This document shows positions 1-8,100 of a DNA stretch of 10,624 nucleotides, piece after piece. Location of the stretch: assembly GCA_016880395.1 (NCBI GenBank), contig JAEHDN010000198.1, positions 1 to 10,624 on the forward strand, written 5' to 3'. Below the pieces are notes generated by a model. The model was not told where the DNA came from and did not search any database. It was given only the letters and a program-made list of their open reading frames with translations. The number at the start of each line of letters is the position of its first letter. Positions within the stretch are counted from its first letter, which is position 1. The DNA is from Candidatus Eiseniibacteriota bacterium (GTDB lineage Bacteria > Eisenbacteria > RBG-16-71-46 > SZUA-252). A program made the translations under genes and the position numbers.

Positions 1-350
1 CGGGTGCCCATGCCGTGTGCCTTCTGATCCTTGCGGACGAGAAAGCCCACGAGCCCGCGACCCTGGAGCTGGGTCCAGGCGATCGTGGCGCCGACGATGG
101 GATCGGCGCCCAGCGTGAGCCCGCCGATCGCGGCGACGCCGTGCTCGAGAAGGATCGGGTCGAGGAGCTGCGCGATGAGGAGTGCACCTTCGGGGTGGAG
201 GCTCGTGCGCCGCACGTCCGCGTAGTAGCGGCTCTTCGCTCCCGAGGAGAGCGTGAAGTCGCCGAAGCGGATCGACCGCTCGAGCAGGATCGCGCGGAGA
301 CGCGCGCGCGCGGCCGCGAGATCGGGGCCGGCCGAGGACACGGAGGTCAC
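1..350 (-). CDS. pyrE: Orotate phosphoribosyltransferase, N-terminal part (truncated by window edge)
   Basis: PyrE transfers orotate onto PRPP to give orotidine 5'-monophosphate, the fifth step of de novo pyrimidine synthesis, in the cytoplasm. Translating the minus strand from GTG at 350-348 gives 116 codons that run off the left edge. Visible family motifs are FGDFTLSSGAKSRYYADVRR (residues 29-48), GGLTLGADPIVGAT (about 76-89) and the VRKDQKAHGMGT block (about 105-116), which matches the VRKE.K.HG block of PyrE proteins. The PRPP-binding acidic motif (VDDV.TTG type) would lie outside the window. The GTG start is chosen because AGGA (minus strand) lies 7 nt upstream and the frame hits a TAG stop at 362-360. 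An upstream ATG at 358-356 is in another frame and stops after three codons. The gene diverges from dnaE. Identity is fairly certain; the start is likely but not proven. Confidence 0.9.
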   Translation of the reverse strand, partial: MTSVSSAGPDLAAARARLRAILLERSIRFGDFTLSSGAKSRYYADVRRTSLHPEGALLIAQLLDPILLEHGVAAIGGLTLGADPIVGATIAWTQLQGRGLVGFLVRKDQKAHGMGT

Positions 351-491
351 GCGCGCATCCTACACACGGCGTGCCCGCGCGCGAACGGAAATTCGTAGGG
401 GCGGGCAGGGGGGTCGTGTAGACTGGCGCCGTGCCCCCTCCACGGCTGAAACCCGGTCGCGCTGCGGCGCTGGGGCCCGGATGAGCCTCCC
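351..491. promoter_or_regulatory. Divergent pyrE/dnaE intergenic region
   Basis: This 141-bp stretch lies between the divergent start codons of pyrE (minus) and dnaE (plus), so promoters for both should lie here or close by. No canonical -35/-10 pair stands out. The best -10-like hexamers are TAGACT at 419-424 (plus) and TAGGAT at 362-357 (minus). Each follows GTG and together they form an inverted GTGTAG repeat (CTACAC 360-365 / GTGTAG 416-421), but neither has a convincing -35 at 16-18 nt. No PyrR-type attenuator or riboswitch fold was recognised. Function is inferred from position only. Confidence 0.4.
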
Positions 492-3400
492 ATGAGCGCG
501 CCCTTCGTCCACCTCCATAATCACAGCGATTACTCGCTCCTGGACGGCGCCTGCCGCCTGGACCGGCTGATCGCCCGCGCCGTCGCCATGCAGATGCCCG
601 CGCTCGCGCTGACCGACCACGGCAATCTCTTCGGCGCGGTCGAGTTCTACGATGCCGCGCACGCGGCCGGCATCAAGCCGATCGTCGGCTGCGAGGTTTA
701 CGTCGCGCACGGATCGCGCGGCGACCGGACGCGCACCGCCGACGGCCGGGGGGCATACGACCACCTGGTCCTGCTCGCGCGGAACCGCGCGGGCTACAAG
801 AACCTCACGAAGCTCTCCTCGGCCGGCTATCTCGAGGGATTCCACTACAAGCCCCGCATCGACAAGGAGCTGCTCGCCGCGCACGCGGGCGGGCTCCTCT
901 GCCTGAGCGCGTGCCTGCGGGGCGAGGTCCCGCAGCTCGTCGTGGCCGACGACATGGACGGGGCGCGCCGCGCGGCGGGCTGGTACCGGGATCTCTTCGG
1001 CCCCGAGTTCTACTTCTTCGAGATCCAGGACCACGGGCTCGAGGACGAGAAGAAGGCCGCGCGGGGCCTGATCGAGCTGGGGCGCGCGATGGGCATCCCC
1101 ATCGTCGCGACGAACGACTGCCATTACCTGGCGCGCGAGGACGCCGAGGCACACGAGGTGCTCCTCTGCATCCAGACCGGCAAGACGATGCTCGACGCGG
1201 ACCGGTTTCGCTTCACCACCGATCAGCTCTACGTGAAGACCCCCGACGAGATGGAGGCGCTCTTCGGCGAGACGCCGGACGCCCTCCGGAACACGCTCGT
1301 CATCGCGGAACGATGCGAGCTGACGCTCGATACCGAGCGGGTCCAGCTCCCGTCCTTCCCGATCCCCGCCGAGTTCGAGAGCGAAGAGGTGTACCTGAGA
1401 CGCCTCGCGCGCGAGGGGATCGAGCGCCGCTACGACGGACGGATCACCGATGAGATCGAGCGGCGGCTGACCTACGAGCTCGACACCATCTGCCAGGTGG
1501 GCTACGCGCGCTACTTCCTGATCGTCCGGGACTTCATCCACTACGCGCGCGAGAACGGCGTGGGCGTTGGGCCTGGCCGCGGCTCCGCGGCGGGGAGCCT
1601 CGTCTCCTACGCGCTCGGCATCACCGACATCGATCCCATCCGGTTCGACCTTCTCTTCGAGCGCTTCCTCAATCCGGAGCGCGTGAGCATGCCGGACATC
1701 GACATCGACTTCGCGTACGAGCAGCGCCAGAAGGTGATCGACTACGTCGTGGCGAAGTACGGCCGGGAGAGCGTGAGCCAGATCATCACCTTCGGGACCA
1801 TGGCCGCGCGCGCCGTGGTGCGCGACGTGGCGCGCGCGCTCGCGATGACCTTCGCCGAGGGGGACAAGGTCGCGAAGATGATCCCGGCCGATCTCGGGAT
1901 GACCCTCCAGCGGGCGCTCGAGACGGTGCCGGAGCTGAAGGCTCTCCTCCAGGACGAGCGCCACGCGCGGCTCCTCCGCTGCTCCATGGCGCTCGAGGGG
2001 CTCGCGCGGCACGCCTCCACGCACGCGGCAGGGGTGCTCATCGCGCCGGGCGCGCTCACCGAGCACGTGCCGATGTACCGCTCTCCCAAGGGAGACCTCA
2101 CGACGCAGTTCGACATGAAGTCGCTCGAGCGCGTGGGGCTCCTCAAGATGGACTTCCTGGGGCTCCGCACCCTCACGGTGCTCGAGCAGGCGGTCAAGCT
2201 CGTGCGCGAGAGCACGGGCACCGTGGTCGACCTCGGCTCGCTCCCGCTCGACGACCCCGACACCTACGCGCTCCTCCAGAAAGCGCAGACGGTCGGCATC
2301 TTCCAGCTCGAGTCCGGCGGCATGCGCGATCTCCTCCGGAAGGTGCTCCCGGACACCTTCGAGGACATCATCGCGATCAACGCGCTCTTCCGCCCCGGTC
2401 CCATCCAGAGCGGCATGATCGATGATTTCGCCAAGCGCAAGCACGGCAAGCAGCGCGTCACCTACATGCACCCCCAGCTCGAGAGCCTCCTCCAGAAGAC
2501 CTACGGGGTGATCGTGTACCAGGACCAGGTGATGCAGATCGCCAACCGGCTCGCGGGCTTCAGCCTGGCGCAGGCCGACCTGCTCCGCCGCGCCATGGGC
2601 AAGAAGAAGCCGGAGGAGATGGCGCGCCAGAAGTCGGCGTTCGTGGAGGGCTGCGCCCGGAACAACGTGCTGGCGAAGAAGGCGGAGGAGATCTTCGATC
2701 TCATGGAGAAATTCGCGGGCTACGGGTTCGTGCGGTCGCACAGCGCAGCCTACGCCATGCTCTCCTACCAGTCCGCGTGGCTCAAGGCGCACCATCCCGC
2801 GGCCTACCTCGCCGCCTCGCTCACGAGCGAGGCGGGGGACACCGATCGCATCGTGACGCTCGTGGAGGAGGCTCGCCGGCTGGGCATCGCGGTCCTGCCT
2901 CCCGACGTGAACGCGAGCGTGGCCTCGTTCACCCTCGAGGGGCCGGCGATCCGGTACGGGCTCGCCGCCGTCAAGAACGTGGGTCAGGGATCCGTCGAGG
3001 CGATCGTCCGCGCGAGGCGCGAAGGGGGCCGCTTCCGGACGCTCGGCGACCTGATCCGGCGCGTTGACCTCGCCGCGATCAATCGGCGCGTGCTCGACTC
3101 GCTCGTCCAGGCGGGCGCGTGCGACTCCCTGGAAGGGGATCGGGCGCAGCTCCTCGCGGCGGTGGGAGATCTGCTCGCGCAGGCGCAGGAGCGCGCGCGA
3201 GGCGTGAACCTGAACCAGGAAAGTCTCTTCGGCGCCGAGCACGAGATCGTCGCCCCGGATCCGCCGCTCCCGCGGGTCGATCCGTGGCCCCTCGACGACC
3301 GACTCCGCCGCGAGCGCGAGGTTCTCGGCTTCTACTTCTCCGACCATCCGCTCACCCCGTACCGGCCGTACATCGAGGCCCGCGCGTCGATCGATACGTC

Positions 3401-3962
3401 CCGCCTGCGCGAGGCGCGCGACAACGCGGAGGTCACGCTCGTCTGCCTCGTCGCCGCGCGCAAGGCGCACACCGACCGCAACGGGCGGCCCATGGCGTTC
3501 GTGACGCTCGAGGATCTCAAAGGGACCGTCGAGTCGACCGTCTTCGCCGATCTGGTCGAGAAACACCGCGCCGATCTGGAGCCGGGCACCGTGCTCGAGG
3601 TGCGGGGCCGGGTCAATCTCCGGGAGGACGCCGAGCCGAAGATGGTCCTGACCGCGGTCAAGCCGCTCGGCCCGCCGCCGTCCGGAGGCGCCGTGCACAT
3701 CGATCTCGCGCAGGGCGGGGACAAGATTTCCCTCGAGGAGATCCGCTCCCTGCTGGTTCGCCATCCGGGCATCAGCCCCGTATACTTCACGGTCCGCGGC
3801 CCGGCCGGCCTGGAGCCAACCCAGATCCGCGCGAAGCGCCTCCTCGTGCAGCCGAGCGAGGAGCTCCTCGGCGCGCTCCGGGAGCGCCTCGGCGATTCCG
3901 CCGTGCGGGTCGTCGAGCGCTCGGAGGAGTGCGCCCCAGCGCCCATGAGCGGAGCCGCATGA
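492..3962 (+). CDS. dnaE: DNA polymerase III subunit alpha (DnaE1 type)
   Basis: Catalytic subunit of the replicative polymerase, acting at the fork with the beta clamp and clamp loader. At 1156 aa it is close to E. coli DnaE (1160). An N-terminal PHP domain (about 5-275) starts with HLHNHSDYS and keeps likely metal ligands H9, H11, D18, H43, E68, H91, C141, D209 and H211. The palm carries GPGRGS (360-365) and the catalytic aspartates D402 and D404 in PDIDIDF, plus D554 in KMDFLGLRTL. The fingers contain GIFQLES (602-608) and NALFRPGP (630-637). A helix-hairpin-helix region (about 850-880) precedes a clamp-binding motif QESLF (909-913). An OB fold spans about 978-1060, followed by a C-terminal domain. 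The ATG at 492 has only a weak upstream GGA, but it sits just ahead of the conserved HLHNH. The stop overlaps the accA start (ATGA). The intact PHP site suggests intrinsic 3'-5' proofreading (inference). Confidence 0.97.
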   Translation: MSAPFVHLHNHSDYSLLDGACRLDRLIARAVAMQMPALALTDHGNLFGAVEFYDAAHAAGIKPIVGCEVYVAHGSRGDRTRTADGRGAYDHLVLLARNRAGYKNLTKLSSAGYLEGFHYKPRIDKELLAAHAGGLLCLSACLRGEVPQLVVADDMDGARRAAGWYRDLFGPEFYFFEIQDHGLEDEKKAARGLIELGRAMGIPIVATNDCHYLAREDAEAHEVLLCIQTGKTMLDADRFRFTTDQLYVKTPDEMEALFGETPDALRNTLVIAERCELTLDTERVQLPSFPIPAEFESEEVYLRRLAREGIERRYDGRITDEIERRLTYELDTICQVGYARYFLIVRDFIHYARENGVGVGPGRGSAAGSLVSYALGITDIDPIRFDLLFERFLNPERVSMPDIDIDFAYEQRQKVIDYVVAKYGRESVSQIITFGTMAARAVVRDVARALAMTFAEGDKVAKMIPADLGMTLQRALETVPELKALLQDERHARLLRCSMALEGLARHASTHAAGVLIAPGALTEHVPMYRSPKGDLTTQFDMKSLERVGLLKMDFLGLRTLTVLEQAVKLVRESTGTVVDLGSLPLDDPDTYALLQKAQTVGIFQLESGGMRDLLRKVLPDTFEDIIAINALFRPGPIQSGMIDDFAKRKHGKQRVTYMHPQLESLLQKTYGVIVYQDQVMQIANRLAGFSLAQADLLRRAMGKKKPEEMARQKSAFVEGCARNNVLAKKAEEIFDLMEKFAGYGFVRSHSAAYAMLSYQSAWLKAHHPAAYLAASLTSEAGDTDRIVTLVEEARRLGIAVLPPDVNASVASFTLEGPAIRYGLAAVKNVGQGSVEAIVRARREGGRFRTLGDLIRRVDLAAINRRVLDSLVQAGACDSLEGDRAQLLAAVGDLLAQAQERARGVNLNQESLFGAEHEIVAPDPPLPRVDPWPLDDRLRREREVLGFYFSDHPLTPYRPYIEARASIDTSRLREARDNAEVTLVCLVAARKAHTDRNGRPMAFVTLEDLKGTVESTVFADLVEKHRADLEPGTVLEVRGRVNLREDAEPKMVLTAVKPLGPPPSGGAVHIDLAQGGDKISLEEIRSLLVRHPGISPVYFTVRGPAGLEPTQIRAKRLLVQPSEELLGALRERLGDSAVRVVERSEECAPAPMSGAA

Positions 3963-4948
3963 ACGGAACCTGGCTGGATTTCGAGAAGCCGATCATCGAG
4001 CTAGAGCGGAAGATCGAGGAGCTGAAGAGCCGCGCGGGCGGAGACGAGCGGGAGACCGCCGAGGAGCTGGATCGTCTCGAGCGCAAGGCGGACCGGCTTC
4101 GCCGCGACATCTTCTCGAAGCTCACACGCTGGCAGCGCGTGAAGCTCGCTCGCCACCCGCGGCGCCCCTACACGCTGGATTACCTCAAGATCCTCGCTCC
4201 GCAATTCCTGGAGCTGCACGGCGACCGCCGCTTCGGCGACGATCCCGCCATCGTGGGCGGCCTCGGCATGCTGGACGACCTGCCGGTTCTCTTCCTGGGG
4301 CACCAGAAGGGCCGCGACACCAAGGAGAACATCCACCGCAACTTCGGGATGGCCAACCCCGAGGGCTACCGGAAGGCGCTCCGCCTCATGCGCATGGCCG
4401 CGAACTTCGGATTCCCGATCGTGACGTTCGTGGACACGCCGGGCGCGTACCCTGGGCTCGGCGCCGAGGAGCGCGGACAGTCCGAAGCACTGGCGCGGAA
4501 CATCCTCGAGATGGCGCACCTTCCGGTGCCGATCGTCTCGGTGGTGATTGGGGAGGGCGGATCGGGGGGCGCGCTCGCGCTCGCGGTGGGAGACGTCGTC
4601 ATGATGCTCGAGAACTCGATCTACTCGGTCATCACGCCCGAGGGATGCGCCGCGATCTTGTGGAAGGACGCGAGCAAGGCGGAGCAGGCGGCCGAGGCGC
4701 TTCGCCTGACCGCGCAGGATCTCCTCGAGCTCAAGGTCGTGGACGAGGTGATTCCCGAGCCGCTCGGGGGGGCCCACCGGGATCCGGAGGAGACCGCGCG
4801 CCGCCTCAAGGACACGGTGCTCCGCCACGTGCGCGCGCTGATCGGGCTGCCCAAGCAGGAGCTTCTGGACCGGAGGCTGGAGAAGTATCTGAAGATGGGG
4901 GTGTACCTGGAAGAAACCGCTGCCGCGGGGGCCTCTCCGCAGGCTTAG
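3959..4948 (+). CDS. accA: Acetyl-CoA carboxylase carboxyltransferase subunit alpha
   Basis: AccA pairs with AccD to form the carboxyltransferase that moves carboxyl from biotin (on AccB) to acetyl-CoA, giving malonyl-CoA for fatty-acid synthesis in the cytoplasm. The 329-aa product is near the family norm (E. coli 319). An N-terminal helical, charged segment (about 10-60) is followed by the crotonase-like carboxyltransferase core. Landmarks are HPRRPYTLDY (66-75), LHGDRRFGDDPAIVGG (86-101), GHQKGRDT (114-121), NFGMANPEGYRKA (128-140), DTPGAYPG (159-166), IGEGGSGGALA (197-207) and YSVITPEGCAAILWKD (222-237). The ATG at 3959 overlaps the dnaE stop as ATGA, with GGAG at 3951-3954 four nt upstream, so translation is probably coupled to dnaE. 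dnaE-accA adjacency also occurs in E. coli. No accD, accB or accC is in the window. Confidence 0.97.
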   Translation: MNGTWLDFEKPIIELERKIEELKSRAGGDERETAEELDRLERKADRLRRDIFSKLTRWQRVKLARHPRRPYTLDYLKILAPQFLELHGDRRFGDDPAIVGGLGMLDDLPVLFLGHQKGRDTKENIHRNFGMANPEGYRKALRLMRMAANFGFPIVTFVDTPGAYPGLGAEERGQSEALARNILEMAHLPVPIVSVVIGEGGSGGALALAVGDVVMMLENSIYSVITPEGCAAILWKDASKAEQAAEALRLTAQDLLELKVVDEVIPEPLGGAHRDPEETARRLKDTVLRHVRALIGLPKQELLDRRLEKYLKMGVYLEETAAAGASPQA

Positions 4949-4952
4949 GAGG
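4947..4952 (+). promoter_or_regulatory. Strong Shine-Dalgarno site for the Trm112-like gene
   Basis: AGGAGG overlaps the TAG stop codon of accA (4946-4948) and lies 11 nt before the ATG at 4964. A second in-register GGAG at 4951-4954 gives 9-nt spacing. The overlap with the accA stop means ribosomes finishing accA expose or reuse this site, fitting translational coupling within one mRNA. Confidence 0.75.
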
Positions 4953-4963
4953 AGCGAGCATCC

Positions 4964-5185
4964 ATGCCGAAGGAACCAGAGCAGGGTCAGAAAGCCGGGA
5001 CGGACGGCGGGCCGATCTCCGACCGCCTCCTCGCCATTCTCGTCTGTCCCCAGTGCCGGGGGGACCTCGAGTACGACCGCACGGCGCAGAAGTTCACCTG
5101 CCCTCGCTGCGGCCTTCGGTATCCGATCGTCAACGGCGTGCCGAATTTCCTGATCGAGGAAGCCGAGCGGATCGAGGGCCGTTGA
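4964..5185 (+). CDS. Trm112/YcaR-family (UPF0434-like) zinc-ribbon protein
   Basis: Small 73-aa protein with a four-cysteine zinc-ribbon signature: CPQC at residues 28-31 and CPRC at 46-49. It is followed by LRYPIVNGVPNFL (51-63), the conserved YP...G.P..L ending of the Trm112/YcaR family. Eukaryotic and archaeal Trm112 bind and activate several SAM-dependent methyltransferases; the role of bacterial members is less clear, so the partner here is unknown. The first 17 or so residues are polar and look like an extension beyond the usual core, which normally begins near LLAILVCP. The ATG at 4964 has AGGAGG upstream. The gap from accA is 15 nt. The TGA stop (5183-5185) overlaps a TTG start for the next gene. 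No membrane segment or signal peptide is seen. Family assignment is firm, function is not. Confidence 0.88.
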   Translation: MPKEPEQGQKAGTDGGPISDRLLAILVCPQCRGDLEYDRTAQKFTCPRCGLRYPIVNGVPNFLIEEAERIEGR

Positions 5186-8100
5186 TTCGACCGTCGCGCC
5201 CGCGGATTCCGGCCGTCCTCCTCATGCTGGCGGCGGCCCTTCCGCTCCTGGCCCAAGCCGAAGCGCCCGACGGCAGCGCGACGGCCCCCCCCACGCCACC
5301 CGTCCCCATCGTCTCCTCCGTCCAGCCCACCGGATACCGCGTCCGCATCCCCATGGGCGAGCCCGCGGTGGTTCGGGGCGAATTCCTCGGGACTCCGCTC
5401 GTCGAGATCGCTCTCCAGGGCGCCGTCCCCGACCGTTCCTCGCCTGGCGCGCCGCCGCTTCCCGCGCGCACCTTCTTCCTCCGCGTTCCGTGGGGAGCGC
5501 GCGTCCGCGCGGCGGTCGCGCCGTCGGTGCCGCGCTCGCTCGGGACGCTTCGCCCGACGCCCATCCCCTACCTGCTCACCGATGCGACGATTCGCGCGCG
5601 CGTCGCCGCGCCCGATTTCGAGGCGGCGCTCGAGGCGCAGGGCGCCTGGCACGGCGACGCGAGGGGGGGCGCCTCTCTCTGGACGTCGCGGGCCATGGCC
5701 GCGGGGAGCGAGCGGCTCCTCGCCGTCACGATCCGTCCGCTGGCCTGGGATCCGTCGACGGGACGCGTCACCTTCGTGGACGAGGTCACGGTCGACGTCG
5801 CCTGGGACGACGCGGTCGAGCCCGGCTCGATCCCTGCGTCGCCGCGGACCTCGCTCGCGCCGACGGGCTCGGTCGGTCCCTTCTACCCGGCTCGCGACGC
5901 GGGTACAGGCGGTCGCGCGGGAGCAGCGCGCACCGGCTCCGCACTCGGCGCTCGGACGCTGCGAAGCGCCGCGGCCGCCATCGGCCCGCTCCGCGTGGAC
6001 GGGTCGCGTCCGTGGGTCCGGCTCGCCGTGGTGCGCCCTGGGCTCTATCGCATCACCGCCGCAGACCTCGCGGCGGCCGGAGTCGCCGTGGGATCGATCG
6101 ATCCGGCGACCCTCCGCATCTTCCGCTCGACGCCCGGCGACCTGCCCGAGGGCGCGAGCGTGGATCTCGGACCCGACTCCCTTCGCGAGTGCGCGATCGA
6201 GGTGACCGGGGCGGGGGACGGCTCGCTCGATCCGTCGGACCGGATCTACGTCTACGCGACCGGCTCGATGGGATTCGGCTACGACCTCGTTCGCGGAGGA
6301 GGCCCCGACTACCGGGAAGCCCAGCATTCGGACCTCGAGGATCTATGGCTCACCTGGGGACCAGGGCCGACCGCCACGCCTCCGCGCCGCATCCCCACGC
6401 GCGACGCGGCCCCCCAGGCTCCGGGCGCGCCGCTCCTCACGGCCGTGTCCCACCGCGTGCACTACGAGGAGAACCGGCTCTACAACGCCGACCTCTTCGA
6501 ACCTCCGTACCGGTGGGAGCGGTGGTTCAACCGGATCCTGTTCCAGGGCTCGCGCGTACGCTTCGACCTGATCCTGCCGGGAGCGCTGCCGGGAAGCGCC
6601 GCCGACGCGCTGGTCCGACTCTGGGGCGTCGGAAGCTCGATCGGCGGCGGCATCCCCGATCACGTCGCGAGGATCTACTGGAACCACGCGCTCGTCGACA
6701 CGGCCGGCTGGGACTTCTCGCTCCACCAGGATCTGAGCACCCAGGGGATCGCGACGGCCGGTCGCGACACGCTGGAGATCGAGGTGCCGGCCCTCACGGA
6801 TCCCGGCCCGTTTCCGCAGCGAACCGACCGATCCTACCTCGCCTGGTTCGAGGTGGGGTACCCGCGCCAGCTCATCGCCGTCAACGACACGCTGCAGTTC
6901 GCGGCGCCCGATTCGATCGCGCCGACGCCGATCCGCTACGCGATCACGGGCGTGACGGACACGAGCGCCGTCTGGCTCCTCGATCGCACCGATCCTGAGA
7001 GCCCGGTCCGTCTCGTGGGCGGCGCATGGGCGGGCGCGGCCGCGCCTTTCACCTGGACGGTGGAGGACAGCGCCGGGCCGGGCTACCGTCCTCGGTACTC
7101 GCTGGTGTCGACGGCGAGGGCCGCGACGCCCGCCGCGACCGTCTACGCGCCCGCGTCGAGCGCGCACACGATCGCGGACCTCCTCGATCCGGCCAACGGC
7201 GCCGACTACGTGATCGTCACGCCCCCCGCGTTCCTTGCCGTCGCCGAGTCGCTGGTGGCCTACCGCTCCCTCGGCATCGAGGGGCTTCCCTCGCCTCGCG
7301 TCCGCATCGCGACGACCGAGCGCATCTACGCCCAGCTCGGCGCTGGGCTCCCGAGCCCCGTCGCGATCCGGAATCTCATGGCGTTCGCCTTCGCGCACTG
7401 GACGGGATCGCCGCCGAGCTATCTCTGCCTGCTCGGCGACGCCACCTACGACCCCAAGAACTACATCGGATTCGGGACGCCGGACCTCGTGCCCACGAAT
7501 CCGGGCTACTACGACGCCACGAACCTCTCCGAGTACACGTCCGACGACTTCTTCGGCCTCCTGGACGGGCCGGGAGATCTCCTGCTCGACCTGACGGTCG
7601 GCCGTCTCCCGGCCGGGACCACGGTCGAGGGGGCGACGCTCGTCGGCGGAAAGCTCCGCGTGTACGAAGGGACGCAGGAGTTCGACATGTGGCGGGCGCG
7701 GGCGATCCTCTGCGCCGACGACGCGGTGAAGCGGGACGAGAACGATCCCGTGGGGAACCAGCACGTCCGACAGATGGAGCGAAAGGATGGTCACATCCCG
7801 TACCCGATCGAGCGGGCCAAGGTGTACCTGAACGATTTCGCCTTCTCGGACACGACGCGCCAGTCGAAGCCGGCGGCGCGGGACGAATTCATCGGGCAGA
7901 TCAACCGCGGCGCGTGGTTCACGGACTACGTCGGGCACGGCTCCGACCAGGTCCTCGCCGACGAGCAGGTGTTCCGCTCCGCGGACGCGGCGCGGCTCAC
8001 GAACGCGACCCGTCCGTCGATCTTCGGCTACTTCAGCTGCACGGTCGGAAAGTTCGACGAGCCGAGCGGGGAGGGGCTCGGGGAGCTGCTCCTGACGCTC

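Noticed and set aside
15..398. Plus-strand open frame at the left edge
   Set aside because: The minus strand encodes clear PyrE motifs across the same bases.
360..3764. Very long minus-strand open frame (1134 codons) opposite dnaE
   Set aside because: The plus strand carries all DnaE motifs in frame; the antisense product is Arg/Glu/Leu/Val/Asp/His-rich low-complexity sequence typical of the shadow of GC-rich codons.
3119..3958. Upstream extension of the accA frame inside dnaE
   Set aside because: It is Arg/Pro/Gly-rich out-of-frame dnaE sequence; AccA family similarity begins right after ATG 3959.
4645..5181. Upstream extension of the porU frame to ATG 4645
   Set aside because: This part overlaps accA and the Trm112-like gene in another frame, is Arg/Gly/Pro-rich, and would bury the signal peptide; TTG at 5182 explains the N-terminus.
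6091..6104. Perfect 14-bp palindrome GGATCGATCGATCC
   Set aside because: It lies inside porU coding Gly-Ser-Ile-Asp-Pro-type codons with no T-run or partner copies; GATC strings are frequent in this codon usage.
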